Origin: Actinomycetes bacterium
GTDB taxonomy: Bacteria > Actinomycetota > Actinomycetes > Propionibacteriales > Nocardioidaceae
Length of the DNA stretch: 64,000 nt
Direction: 5' to 3'
Assembly: GCA_023417775.1 (NCBI GenBank)
Contig: JAEZEJ010000119.1
Location: 1-64,000 of the forward strand
The first letter of the stretch is position 1; every line of letters starts with the position of its first letter. Position numbers and translations under genes: made by a program. Shown here piece by piece: positions 8,829 to 20,735 of the stretch. Below the pieces are notes generated by a model that was given only the letters and a program-made list of their open reading frames with translations, was not told the DNA's origin and made no database searches.

Positions 8829-8832
<4 letters not shown>
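8362..8832 (+). CDS. MaoC-like hot-dog protein
   Basis: 156 residues. The pattern FGPTLVDGFLLLSLLVYF followed by NYGTDRVRFTTPVFVGDRVRLK fits the MaoC-like dehydratase family, which hydrates enoyl-CoA. The usual catalytic Asp/His dyad (N-P-x-H) and the AHGF histidine are not visible: the matching positions read DRVDL and VDGF. It may therefore be a binding or thioesterase-like variant rather than a hydratase. The start has GGAGAC upstream. Its stop overlaps the GTG of the acyl-CoA ligase, and it leads the TetR-controlled operon. Confidence 0.75.
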
Positions 8833-10410
<1,578 letters not shown>

Positions 10411-10418
<8 letters not shown>

Positions 10419-11865
10419 ACTACGCAAGACCATCAGCCCGCTGGCTCTGGTCGCGATCGGCGCCGCCGGCGTCATCGGCTCCAGCTGGCTCTACCTCGGC
10501 AGTACCTTCTTCCACGAGTTCGGTGCCGGCGGCACCATCCTCGGCATGCTGCTGGCGACCGCGCTCGCGGCCTGCATCGCGATCGCCTACAGCAATCTGG
10601 CCACGCGTCTGCCGCGTGCCGGCGGCGAGGTCGTGTACTCGGTCGTCGGCGGCAACCGACTGCTGGGATTCATCGTCGGCTGGCTCCTCATCGGCACCTA
10701 TGCGGGCACCGTGGCCTTCTACGTCACCGCCACCGGGCGCCTGCTCAGTACCGCCTGGCCGTCGCTCAACACCGTGCCGCTGTACGAGATCGGCGGCGAG
10801 ACGATCTACCTGCCCGTGCTGGCGATCGGCGTCGTGCTCACCCTCGTGATGCTCGCGCTGAACTGGAACGGCGTCGAGTTCAGTGCCCGCACCCAGCTGA
10901 TCCTCTTCGGCATCATGGTCGTGCTGGCCGTGGCGGTCGTCGTCGCCGGCTTCGGCAACGGCTCGGCCTCGAACTTCTTCCCGATGTTCGACGCGAATGC
11001 CGACAGCTCGCCGATCGCGAACACCCTCGGCTTCGTGCTGCCGGCCTTCGGCTTCCTCATCGGCTTCGGCGTCGTCGCGATCATGGCCGAGGAGGCGAAG
11101 GCGACCCCGCGCCAGATCGGCCGCATCGTCGTGATCTCGGTGGTGCTCGCGGGCGGCTTCTACGCCATCGTGCTCGCCGCCACCGCGTGGGTCATCCCGT
11201 GGCAGGACACGGCGGCGCTGACCAATGGCACGATCGAGGCCTTCGACGTCGCGGGCATGCCGCTCATCTCGACCGTCGCCTTCGTCATCGGCGTGCTCGG
11301 CATCATCACCACCTTCATCGCGGTGTTCGCGGCCTCGTCGCGATTGATGTTCGCGCTGGCACGGATCGAGCTGTTCCCGCCGGTCTTCGGCAAGGTCGAT
11401 GAGCGCACCGGCTCCCCGCGCACGGCGCTCGTCCTGACCACCGTCATCGGCCTGGCCCTCGGCTCGCTCGGCCCCGGCGCGCTGGTGTGGTTCCTCAACA
11501 CCGGCGGCGTCTACATCGGCATCGTCTGGGCGGTCACGGTCGTCATCATGTTCCGTATCCGCCGGATGACCGGGGGCGGTGGCAACATCCTGTCGACGGT
11601 ACTGCCGGTCATCGGCGCGGTGGCCGCGGTGGGCGTCGTGCTCGCCGCGCTCATCCCGGCGAGCCCGCTGTCCCTGCGCTGGCCGGGGGAGTACCTCATC
11701 GTGATCGCCTGGGTCGCCCTCGGACTGGTGCTGTACCTGCTGTCGCCGCGGACGATGACCCGGGAGCAGTCGCTGCGGGCCCTGCTGGGCGACTACTACG
11801 ACTCGGTCTTCGGGGCGGGCAAGCGCCGCGCCGATCGTCCGGAGGTCGAGAGCGAGCGCAGCTAG
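10411..11865 (+). CDS. APC-family amino acid permease
   Basis: 484 residues with about 12 hydrophobic segments. The N-terminal segment LVAIGAAGVIGSSWLYLG carries the G-x-G substrate motif of APC carriers, and helix 6 has FGFLIGFGVVAIMAEEAK. It likely imports an amino acid or related solute by proton symport. ATG 10411 has AGGAAAAA upstream and overlaps the ligase gene by eight bases, making it the last gene of the TetR-controlled operon. A hairpin follows 25 bases after the stop. Confidence 0.87.
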
Positions 11866-11889
11866 ACCGCGAGCGCTCACCCCCTAGAC

Positions 11890-11931
11890 GGCTACTCGAC
11901 CAGCGAGCCATCCCTTGCTGGTCGAGTAGCC
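11890..11931. terminator. hairpin after the permease gene
   Basis: A perfect 15-bp inverted repeat (11890-11904 with 11917-11931, half GGCTACTCGACCAGC) with a 12-base loop. It is flanked by an imperfect direct repeat (AGCGCTCACC / AGCGTTCACC), so it could also be a short mobile or REP-type repeat. Confidence 0.6.
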
Positions 11932-12190
11932 TTGAGCGTTCACCGTAGGCGATCATGCGCCTCCCCGCCTTCCAGAACCTCGGCGGTCGGGTGGGCGAAG
12001 GCCGGTCGCGGCCGGCGCTCGTTCCTCGCGGCTGCTCGACGACCGAGATGCTCGAGTGCGCGAGGGCCAGAAGCCCTCGCCGCGACACGCCTAGGGCGAT
12101 TCGGTCGGCGGCGGCTTTCTTGCTAGGCTGGAATCCCGTGGAGCTCACACGTCAGGGGTTCTGCACCACCTTCGATCCACGGGAGTCACC
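11932..12190. other. pyrG leader/intergenic region with a GC hairpin
   Basis: No supported gene. GCGAGGGC (12060-12067) pairs with GCCCTCGC (12073-12080) around CAGAA. TAGGCT at 12124-12129 is a candidate -10 for pyrG, with no convincing -35. A CACGCCTAGGGCG block near 12086 resembles the tip of the MITE-like element at 8062, perhaps a remnant. Confidence 0.4.
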
Positions 12191-13836
<1,646 letters not shown>

Positions 13837-13840
<4 letters not shown>

Positions 13841-14529
13841 GCGACGGTATGGACCGAGATATGCTCCACCATCGTCAACCCGGGGACCCTTCGGTTGACG
13901 ATGCGGGAGCAGATCTCGGTACAGGGCGGGCACATCCGCGGCTGCCGGGGATGCTGGTCGACCGGGTCGCGGATCAGGAGGCGCGGTGGCCGGTCGCGAA
14001 GGTCGAGGCAGCCTTCCAGAATCCCTATCTGAGCGTCGCGGTCGACACGATCGTCGATCCCTCGGGAGGCGAGCACGGTCGTGTGGTCGTCCGTCCCCAC
14101 GGCGCCGTCGCGGTCCTGGCGCTCGACGAGGATGACCGCGTGCTGCTCGTTGAGCAGTACCGCCATGCCGTCGGGCAGCGGCTGATCGAGATCCCCGCCG
14201 GCACCCTCGACGTGGAGGGCGAGCATCCGGCCGAGGCCGCGGCGCGTGAGCTCGCGGAGGAGGCCGATCTCCTCGCCGGCCGCTGGCACCCGCTGTTGGA
14301 GATGGCGGCGACGCCGGGCTACTCCAGCGAGCGGTGGACGGCCTATCTGGCCGAGGACCTCAGTCCCGTGCCCGAGGCCGAGCGCACCGAGCGCGAGGCC
14401 GAGGAGGCGGACATGCAGCAGTGGTGGGTGCCGTTCGAGCGTGCCGTCGACCTGGTGCTGGACGGCAAGATCACCGATGCGCTGACAGTGGGGGCGATCC
14501 TGGCGGCACGGGTCCGGCGGTCCAGATGA
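13837..14529 (+). CDS. Nudix hydrolase, ADP-ribose pyrophosphatase type
   Basis: 230 residues. The Nudix box runs from G of AGTLDVEGE to ARELAEEADL, with the REL-EE metal residues intact; the following GYSSERW matches ADP-ribose pyrophosphatases. The Mycobacterium gene at this place (Rv1700) cleaves ADP-ribose. The first 38 residues have no family counterpart and are encoded by a 68-bp inverted repeat; ATG 13951, preceded by CCGGGG, would give a normal-length protein of 192 residues and may be the true start. The long form overlaps pyrG (ATGA). Confidence 0.85.
13853..13920. repeat. long imperfect inverted repeat at the pyrG/Nudix junction
   Basis: Arms 13853-13880 and 13893-13920 match at 25 of 28 positions around a 12-base loop. 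The RNA would form a strong stem starting about 15 bases after the pyrG stop. It may be an intergenic attenuator or an inserted palindrome, now within or just before the Nudix reading frame. Confidence 0.7.
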
Positions 14530-15440
14530 CCATCGAGCGTGCGGTCGCGGACTATCTCGCTCACCTCGGCATCGAGCGAGGGCTGGCCGACAACACGCTG
14601 CAGTCCTATCGTCGCGATCTGCGCCGGTACGCGGGCTTCCTGGAGGCGGCGGGCCGCGTGGACCCGGCGGACATCGCCGTGCAGGATGTCGCCGACTTCA
14701 CCGCCGCACTGCGCACCGGCGACGACGACCACCGCCCGCTGGGCACGTCCAGTGTCGCGCGCACCATCGTCGCGGTGCGCGGATTCCATCGTTTCCTGCT
14801 GCGCGAGCAGCTGGTCGCGGTCGACGTCACCGATGACGTCAAGCCGCCGCGTCCGACCTCACGGCTGCCCAAGGCGCTGCCACTCGACGAGATCGAGGCG
14901 ATCATCTCCGCCGCGGGAAGCCCCGGCACCGCGCTGGCCAAACGCGACCGGGCTCTGCTGGAGCTGCTCTACGGCACGGGGGCCCGCATCTCCGAGGCCG
15001 TCGGCCTCGATGTCGACGATCTCGACAGCGAGAACGGATCGGCGCTGTTGCGGGGCAAGGGGTCCAAGCAGCGCATCGTGCCGGTGGGCAGCTACGCGCT
15101 GGAGGCGATCGCGGACTATCTGAGCGTCGGCCGTCCCACGCTCGCCAATGGCACCAGCCATGCGCTGTTCCTCAACGCGCGTGGTGGCCGGCTCTCGCGG
15201 CAGAGCGCCTGGACGGTGCTCAGCCGGGCCGCCCAGCGGGCCGGCATCGCGGCCGAGAAGGTCTCGCCGCACACCTTCCGGCACTCTTTCGCGACCCATC
15301 TGCTCGACGGTGGAGCCGATGTCCGCGTGGTGCAGGAGCTGCTGGGTCACGCCTCGGTGACGACGACGCAGATCTACACGCTGGTGACCGTCGAGAAGCT
15401 GCGCGAGGTGTACGCCACGGCTCATCCGCGAGCGCGGTAG
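14526..15440 (+). CDS. xerD: tyrosine recombinase XerD
   Basis: 304 residues. The N-terminal SAM-like domain spans about 1-100 and the catalytic domain carries R154 (ARISE), K178, H249-x-x-R252 (HTFRHSFATH), H275 (LGHAS) and the nucleophile Y284. It resolves chromosome dimers at dif with XerC. Location between the Nudix gene and parA matches Mycobacterium, so it is the housekeeping enzyme rather than an island integrase. The ATG overlaps the Nudix stop. Confidence 0.93.
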   Translation: MTIERAVADYLAHLGIERGLADNTLQSYRRDLRRYAGFLEAAGRVDPADIAVQDVADFTAALRTGDDDHRPLGTSSVARTIVAVRGFHRFLLREQLVAVDVTDDVKPPRPTSRLPKALPLDEIEAIISAAGSPGTALAKRDRALLELLYGTGARISEAVGLDVDDLDSENGSALLRGKGSKQRIVPVGSYALEAIADYLSVGRPTLANGTSHALFLNARGGRLSRQSAWTVLSRAAQRAGIAAEKVSPHTFRHSFATHLLDGGADVRVVQELLGHASVTTTQIYTLVTVEKLREVYATAHPRAR

Positions 15441-15447
15441 CGGGGCG

Positions 15448-15499
15448 TAGAGTGGCGTCCGTGAGTAGCAACAAGTCGACATGTGAAGGACGCCGATGA
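15448..15499 (+). promoter_or_regulatory. parA leader: -10 box and 12-codon upstream ORF
   Basis: TAGAGT (15448-15453) resembles a -10. Eight bases after it is GTG 15461, which opens a 12-codon ORF (VSSNKSTCEGRR) whose TGA overlaps the parA ATG (ATGA). Such a layout would give a leaderless short ORF coupled to parA. parA also has its own site GAAGGA. Confidence 0.35.
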
Positions 15500-16347
15500 G
15501 CACGCCCGAGACCGGCCCCACCGGGCGTCCGATGCCGGTGCTCGACGCACCCGGACCTCGTGCCGGCAATGGTCCCGCGCAGATCATCGCGATGTGCAAT
15601 CAGAAGGGCGGCGTCGGCAAGACCACGACGACGATCAATCTCGGTGCCGCGCTCGTCGAGGACGGTCGGCGGGTGCTGCTGGTCGACTTCGACCCGCAGG
15701 GCTCGATGACCGTAGGCCTGGGCTATAACGCCCACGAGATCGAGTTGAGCGTCTACCACGCGCTGATGGACCGCGAGGTCCCGCTCAAGGACGTCATCAT
15801 CCCGACCTCCACCACGGGGCTGGACCTCGTGCCGGCCAATATCGACCTCTCGGCCGCCGAGATGCGCCTGGTCACCGAGGTGGGTCGCGAGCAGGCGCTC
15901 GCGCGGGTGCTCCGCGAGGTCGCGCACGACTACGACATCATCCTCATCGACTGCCAGCCCTCCCTCGGACTGCTGACGGTCAACGCGCTGACGGCGGCGC
16001 ATGGCGTCATCATCCCGCTGGAATGCGAGTACTTCGCCCTGCGTGGTGTCGCCCTGCTGACGGAGACGATCGAGAAGGTCCGCGAGCGCACCAACTTCGA
16101 CCTGCGCATCATCGGCCTGCTCGGCACGATGTACGACAGCCGCACGCTGCACGGCCGCGAGGTGCTCCGCACCCTGGTCGACGGCTGGGGCGAGCTGGTC
16201 TTTCACACGGTCATCCGCCGCACGGTCAAGTTCTCCGACTCGACGGTGGCGGGAGAGCCCATCACGGCGTACGCCCCGACGTCGCGGGGTGCGGACTCCT
16301 ACCGTGAGCTCGCTCGTGAGGTGCTGCAGCGATGCCCCGACGCGTGA
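15496..16347 (+). CDS. ParA-family ATPase
   Basis: 283 residues. The deviant Walker A KGGVGKTTT (37-45), DFDPQGS and the Walker B-like IDCQPSLG identify a ParA/Soj ATPase. This copy, next to scpA/scpB, matches the orphan ParA (Rv1708) seen there in many actinobacteria, not the parAB of the origin. A role in chromosome organisation with ScpAB is inferred from position. Its end overlaps the next gene by 16 bases. Confidence 0.88.
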   Translation: MSTPETGPTGRPMPVLDAPGPRAGNGPAQIIAMCNQKGGVGKTTTTINLGAALVEDGRRVLLVDFDPQGSMTVGLGYNAHEIELSVYHALMDREVPLKDVIIPTSTTGLDLVPANIDLSAAEMRLVTEVGREQALARVLREVAHDYDIILIDCQPSLGLLTVNALTAAHGVIIPLECEYFALRGVALLTETIEKVRERTNFDLRIIGLLGTMYDSRTLHGREVLRTLVDGWGELVFHTVIRRTVKFSDSTVAGEPITAYAPTSRGADSYRELAREVLQRCPDA

Positions 16348-16655
16348 ACCTGCCGGGCGCGGACGAGCTGTTCCGCGCCACGGCACCCCGGGCGACCGCA
16401 GCTCCCGCCCCCGAGGTCACGGAGCCGGAGCCTCCCAAGGCCAGCGGACGGGTCAAGCACGACGAGAAGATGACGGTCTACCTCACGAGTGAGGAGCTGC
16501 TGGCGCTGGAGCAGGCGCGCATCCAGCTGCGTGCCGAGCTCGGCCGCAAGATCGACCGCGGCCGCCTGGTGCGTGCCGCGATGGCACTCGCGCTGGAGGA
16601 TATCGCCGCGCGCGGCAGCGACAGCGATATCGCCCGGAGGCTGGCGGACTCGTGA
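16332..16655 (+). CDS. small ribbon-helix-helix-like protein between parA and scpA
   Basis: 107 residues. The first 40 are Pro/Ala-rich and flexible. The rest, KMTVYLTSEELLALEQARIQ then GRKIDRGRLVRAAMALAL, looks like a strand and two helices of an RHH-type DNA-binding domain. Encoded overlapping the ParA-like ATPase, it could be its ParB-like DNA-binding partner. No family name is assigned. The stop overlaps the GTG that opens the second copy of the start-associated repeat. Confidence 0.65.
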   Translation: MPRRVNLPGADELFRATAPRATAAPAPEVTEPEPPKASGRVKHDEKMTVYLTSEELLALEQARIQLRAELGRKIDRGRLVRAAMALALEDIAARGSDSDIARRLADS

Positions 16656-16737
16656 GCGAGCGCAGCGAGGGAACCATGAGTGCTTTCACGAGGCCGTCCG
16701 CTCATACTGGACGTCCTTTCTTGCGGGCGGACTCGTG
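16652..16737 (+). repeat. start-codon-associated ~83-bp repeat, copy 2 (encodes a 28-residue mini-ORF)
   Basis: It begins GTGAGCGAGCGCAGCGAG, overlapping the upstream stop, and ends where GCGGACTCGTGAGC recurs as the scpA start; the 14-base direct repeat is thus found on both sides (from about 16644 and 16727). The mini-ORF starts VSERSE and its TGA overlaps the scpA GTG. Layout and size match copy 1 at 1536. Confidence 0.55.
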
Positions 16738-17568
16738 AGCATCGCCGAGGCCGAGGGCGCCGAGCATGACGGTTTCTCGGTCACCCTCGGCAACTTCGAG
16801 GGGCCCTTCGACCTGCTCCTGCAGCTCATCGCCAAGCACCAGCTCGATATCACCGAGGTCGCGTTGTCGGTCGTGACGACCGAGTTCATCGCCTACACCA
16901 AGACCCTCGACGATGACCTCGAGGCGACGACCCACTTCCTCCTGGTGGCGGCGACCTTGCTCGATCTGAAGACCGCCCGCCTGCTGCCACAGGCCGAGAT
17001 CGAGGACGAGGACGATCTGGAGCTGCTGGAGGCGCGGGATCTGCTCTTCGCCCGGTTGATGCAGTATCGGGCCTTCAAGCAGGTGGCGATCTTCCTGGCC
17101 CAGCGCTTGGATCGCGAGCTGCGGCGGGTGCCGCGGGCGGTGACCCTGGAACCGCGGTTCGCGCGGCTGCTGCCGGAGGTCCAGATCCCCGCCATGATCG
17201 ACGATCTGGCGGGGCTGGCCGCCGAGGCGCTGCGGCCGAAGGCGCCGCCGCTGGTCTCGCTCGCGCACCTGCACGCTCCCGCGGTGAGTGTGCGCGAGCA
17301 AGGACATCTGGTGGTGGACCGGTTGAGGCGCGACCGATCGCTGACCTTCCGCGCGCTCACCTCCGATGCCCCCGATGTCGTCACCAAGGTGGCCCGGTTT
17401 CTGGCGCTGCTGGAGCTCTTCCGCGAGGGCGTGCTCGCCTTCGACCAGGCCGAGCCGTTGGGGGATCTGACGGTCCGCTGGACCGGCACCGATGACGGCG
17501 ATATCGATGTGGGCGATGAATTCGACGAGTCCGATGAAGCAGGAAGTGACGATGACGCAGAGCACTGA
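16735..17568 (+). CDS. scpA: segregation and condensation protein A
   Basis: 277 residues, the kleisin of the SMC condensin. The N terminus FSVTLGNFEGPFDLLLQLIAKHQLDITEVAL is the family signature, and the C-terminal winged helix binds the SMC head. An acidic tail (DDGDIDVGDEFDESDE) is typical. The start is GTG 16735, created at the edge of the repeat. It overlaps scpB by 17 bases. Confidence 0.93.
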   Translation: MSIAEAEGAEHDGFSVTLGNFEGPFDLLLQLIAKHQLDITEVALSVVTTEFIAYTKTLDDDLEATTHFLLVAATLLDLKTARLLPQAEIEDEDDLELLEARDLLFARLMQYRAFKQVAIFLAQRLDRELRRVPRAVTLEPRFARLLPEVQIPAMIDDLAGLAAEALRPKAPPLVSLAHLHAPAVSVREQGHLVVDRLRRDRSLTFRALTSDAPDVVTKVARFLALLELFREGVLAFDQAEPLGDLTVRWTGTDDGDIDVGDEFDESDEAGSDDDAEH

Positions 17569-18247
17569 CGAGCAGCCGTCCGAGGACGAGCAGCCCGTGA
17601 CCTTCGAGCTGCGGCCGAGCCTGGAGGCGATTCTGATGATCGCCGATGAGCCGCTGCCCGCGGTGACGCTGGCCTCGGCGATCGGTCATCCGACGGACAC
17701 GGTGGTCGACGCGCTGGTCGGTCTGGCGGGGGAGTACACCGAGCAGGGACGTGGCTTCGAGCTGCGCGAGGTGGCCGGCGGATGGCGCTTCTACACCCGC
17801 GACGAGTATGCGGACGCCGTCGCGGCCTTCGTGCTCGACGGGCAGCAGGCCAAGCTGAGCCAGGCGGCGCTGGAGACGCTGGCGGTCGTGGCGTATCGGC
17901 AGCCGATCAGCCGTTCGCGGATCTCGGCGATCCGCGGGGTGAATGTCGACGGGGTCGTGCGGACGCTCGTGACGCGCGGGCTGATCGAGGATCGCGGCAG
18001 CGATGCCACCTCCGGGGCGACCTTGTACGGCACGACCCCCTACTTCCTGGAGCGGATGGGGCTGGGGAGCCTCGAGGAGCTGCCGCCCCTCGCGCCGCTG
18101 CTGCCCGAGCTCGATGATCTGGACAGCGAGCTGGAGCGGGTGGCGGGCGAGGTCGCCGAGACCGAGGAGCCGGCCGAGGAGCCGGTCGAGGAGCCGGTCG
18201 AGGACACCGGAGCGTCCGAGACGGCGGCGGAGGACGAGGATGAGTGA
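17552..18247 (+). CDS. scpB: segregation and condensation protein B
   Basis: 231 residues. Two winged helices are visible: LRPSLEAILMIADEPLPAVTLASAIG and LSQAALETLAVVAYRQPISRSRISAIRGVNVDGVVRTL, the latter being the ScpB signature. It binds ScpA in the SMC complex. A long acidic Glu-rich tail follows residue 200. ATG 17552 has AGGAAG upstream. It overlaps rluB by eight bases. Confidence 0.93.
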   Translation: MTQSTDEQPSEDEQPVTFELRPSLEAILMIADEPLPAVTLASAIGHPTDTVVDALVGLAGEYTEQGRGFELREVAGGWRFYTRDEYADAVAAFVLDGQQAKLSQAALETLAVVAYRQPISRSRISAIRGVNVDGVVRTLVTRGLIEDRGSDATSGATLYGTTPYFLERMGLGSLEELPPLAPLLPELDDLDSELERVAGEVAETEEPAEEPVEEPVEDTGASETAAEDEDE

Positions 18248-18989
18248 GATCGAGTTCGAGGACACCGGAGCGATCCGGCTGCAGAAGGTGCTCGCGCAGG
18301 CGGGAGTGGCCAGCCGGCGTGCCAGCGAGGAGCTGATGGCACGCGGACGGGTGGAGGTCAACGGCGAGATCGTGACGCGGCTGGGCGTGCGCGTCGATCC
18401 GGTGCGTGACGTGATCCGCGTCGACGGGAGGCGTGTGCCGCCCCCGAGCGAGCACGCCTATCTGCTGCTCAACAAGCCCCGCGGCGTGGTCAGCACGATG
18501 GCCGATGAGAACGGCCGGCCGGATCTGGGGCGTTTCGTGGCCGACCGGACGGACCGCCTGTTCCACGTCGGTCGCCTCGACACCGATACGTCGGGGCTGT
18601 TGATCCTCACCAATGACGGCGACCTGGCGCATCGGCTCGCGCATCCGTCCTTCGAGGTCACCAAGACCTATGTGGCGCTCGTCGAGGGACAGGTGCCCGC
18701 ATCGCTCGGCCGGACGCTGAGCGCGGGCGTGGAGCTCGACGACGGACCGGCTCAGGTGGACCGCTTCGTGGTGCGCGACCGGGGCAAGCGGCAGTCGCTC
18801 GTGGAACTGGACGTGCACATCGGCCGCAATCGCATCGTGCGACGGCTGCTCGCGCACGTCGGGCACCCGGTGGTGGAGCTGACGCGCACCGCCTTCGGCC
18901 CGCTGCGCCTCGGCGACCTCAAGGTCGGCACGATGCGCGACCTGTCCCGCGACGAGCGCGGCGACCTCTTCGATAGCGTGGGAATATGA
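18240..18989 (+). CDS. rluB: 23S rRNA pseudouridine synthase RluB type
   Basis: 249 residues. An S4 RNA-binding domain (IRLQKVLAQAGVASRRASEELM) is followed by the RsuA/RluB catalytic domain with GRLDTDTSGLLILTNDG, whose Asp after RL is the nucleophile. It likely modifies U2605 of 23S rRNA as RluB does in E. coli. ATG 18240 overlaps scpB; its end overlaps tyrA by four bases. Confidence 0.92.
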   Translation: MSEIEFEDTGAIRLQKVLAQAGVASRRASEELMARGRVEVNGEIVTRLGVRVDPVRDVIRVDGRRVPPPSEHAYLLLNKPRGVVSTMADENGRPDLGRFVADRTDRLFHVGRLDTDTSGLLILTNDGDLAHRLAHPSFEVTKTYVALVEGQVPASLGRTLSAGVELDDGPAQVDRFVVRDRGKRQSLVELDVHIGRNRIVRRLLAHVGHPVVELTRTAFGPLRLGDLKVGTMRDLSRDERGDLFDSVGI

Positions 18990-20032
18990 CCTCTGCTGTG
19001 CCCAGCCCCGTCCTCGTCGTGGGATGCGGGCTCATCGGCACATCGGTGGCTCTCGCGCTGGCCGAGCGTGGCTCGCAGGTGCACCTGGAGGACCGCGATC
19101 CGCGGAATGTGCAGGTGGCCGCCGAGGCCGGTGCCGGAACGGGCGCACCCGTCGAGGCACCTGAGCTCGTCGTGGTGGCCACGCCCCCGGCCGCGGTGGT
19201 GCCGGCCGTCGAGGAGGCGTTGCGAAGGTTCCCGGACGCGGTCGTGACCGATGTGGCCAGCGTGAAGGCCGCGATCGTCGAGGCCGTCGACGATGCGCGT
19301 TTCGTCGGAGGCCATCCGATGGCGGGCAAGGAGCGCTCGGGCCCCACCGCCGGTTCCGGTCAGCTCTTCGAGGGACGCTCATGGGCGATCGTGCCGGGTC
19401 GGCGGACCGAGCAGTCGTCGATCGACCTGCTGGAACGCACGGTCATCGAGCTGGGGGCCGTGCCGCGCCGCTTCGCTCCGCGTGCACACGATGAGGCCGT
19501 GGCGCTGGTGTCCCATGTGCCGCATCTGATGGCCAATCTGACGGCCAGCCTGTTGGAGGGGGCGCCCGACGGGCACGTCGATCTGGCGGGGCAGGGACTG
19601 CGCGATGTCACGCGGATCGCGCGCAGCGATGCCGATCTGTGGGTCGACATCCTCAGCCACAACTCCTCGGCCATCACGCCGCTGCTGACCACCTTGCGCG
19701 ATCGTCTCGACACCCTGATCGACGCGGTGGGAGAGGACCCGTCCGCCGTCGACGGACTGCTGAAGCAGGGGCGTGCGGGCACCACGACGATTCCCGGCAA
19801 GCACGGCGACCTGCCGACGGATGTCGCGAGTGTCTTCGTGCCGATCGATGACACCCCGGGCGAGCTGTCGCGGCTCTTCGGCGATGCCGCGGAGGTCGTC
19901 AATATCGAGGATCTGCGGATCGACCACGAGGTGGGCCGTCCGGTCGGCCTCGTCGAGATCGTGGTCTTGTCCGGGCGTGCCGATACGCTCGTGGAGGCCA
20001 TGCGGGCCAAGGGATGGTCCGCTTACCGATGA
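18986..20032 (+). CDS. tyrA: prephenate dehydrogenase
   Basis: 348 residues. The NAD-binding loop is VGCGLIGTSVA (13-23); the catalytic region holds GGHPMAGKERSG and LVSHVPHLMA; a C-terminal ACT domain (VFVPIDDTPGELSRLFGDA) suggests feedback by tyrosine. It converts prephenate to 4-hydroxyphenylpyruvate. TAGCGT at 18974-18979 ends six bases before the ATG, so a leaderless internal promoter is possible besides coupling to rluB. Confidence 0.92.
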   Translation: MTSAVPSPVLVVGCGLIGTSVALALAERGSQVHLEDRDPRNVQVAAEAGAGTGAPVEAPELVVVATPPAAVVPAVEEALRRFPDAVVTDVASVKAAIVEAVDDARFVGGHPMAGKERSGPTAGSGQLFEGRSWAIVPGRRTEQSSIDLLERTVIELGAVPRRFAPRAHDEAVALVSHVPHLMANLTASLLEGAPDGHVDLAGQGLRDVTRIARSDADLWVDILSHNSSAITPLLTTLRDRLDTLIDAVGEDPSAVDGLLKQGRAGTTTIPGKHGDLPTDVASVFVPIDDTPGELSRLFGDAAEVVNIEDLRIDHEVGRPVGLVEIVVLSGRADTLVEAMRAKGWSAYR

Positions 20033-20040
20033 GGAGCACC

Positions 20041-20715
20041 GTGGGAACACCCATCGTCATCGCGATCGACGGACCGTCCGGGTCCGGCAAGTCGAGCACC
20101 TCGCGGGGGGTCGCCACCGCGCTGGGCTACGACTACCTCGACACGGGGGCGATGTACCGGGCGATGACCTGGGCGCTGCTCCAGCGCGGTGTGGACGTCG
20201 AGGACGCCGCCAAGGTGGCCGAGGAGGCCGTCTCGGTCTCGATCGTGTCCGGTGTCGACCCGCAGGAGCCGACCATCACCGCCGACGGCAGGGATGTCTC
20301 GGGTCCGATCCGCACCGAGGAGGTGACGGCGGCGGTCAGCCCGGTGTCGGCGGTGGCGCGGGTGCGCGAGCTGCTCGTGCAGGCGCAGCGTCAGGTGATC
20401 GGCTCTTCCACCTCGGCGGGGCGCGGCATCGTGGTCGAGGGGCGCGATATCGGCACGGCTGTCGCCCCGGATGCGCCGCTGAAGGTCTATCTCGTCGCCG
20501 ATCCCGCGGCGCGGGCGGCGCGTCGTGCCGCGGAGCTGGGCGGAGTAGACGCCGTCGCGACCCAGGAGTCGCTGGCGCGGCGCGATCAGATCGATTCGAC
20601 GCGGGCCGCCTCGCCGCTGGCCCAGGCCGACGATGCCGTGGTGGTCGACGGCACGCATCTGACCCTCGACGAGGTCATCGAGCACATCGTCGGCCTGGCC
20701 CGCGACGCCTCCTGA
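20041..20715 (+). CDS. cmk: cytidylate kinase
   Basis: 224 residues. The P-loop GPSGSGKSS is at 11-19, followed by YDYLDTGAMYRAMTWA and the GRDIGT motif of CMP kinases. It phosphorylates CMP and dCMP. GTG 20041 has GAGGAG four bases upstream and gives the family N terminus; ATG 20029 overlaps the tyrA stop but has no ribosome site. The order cmk-der is conserved. Confidence 0.93.
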   Translation: MGTPIVIAIDGPSGSGKSSTSRGVATALGYDYLDTGAMYRAMTWALLQRGVDVEDAAKVAEEAVSVSIVSGVDPQEPTITADGRDVSGPIRTEEVTAAVSPVSAVARVRELLVQAQRQVIGSSTSAGRGIVVEGRDIGTAVAPDAPLKVYLVADPAARAARRAAELGGVDAVATQESLARRDQIDSTRAASPLAQADDAVVVDGTHLTLDEVIEHIVGLARDAS

Positions 20716-20735
20716 CCCCCGCCGAGGGGTGATGA

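Noticed and set aside
10420..11880. 486-residue open frame on the minus strand opposite the APC permease
   Set aside because: Composition is Asp/Arg/His-rich noise, as expected antisense to a high-GC gene; the plus-strand permease explains the region fully.
14526..15440. tyrosine recombinase as the island integrase
   Set aside because: It lies 9 kb outside the island in a conserved housekeeping order next to parA and scpA, so it is XerD.
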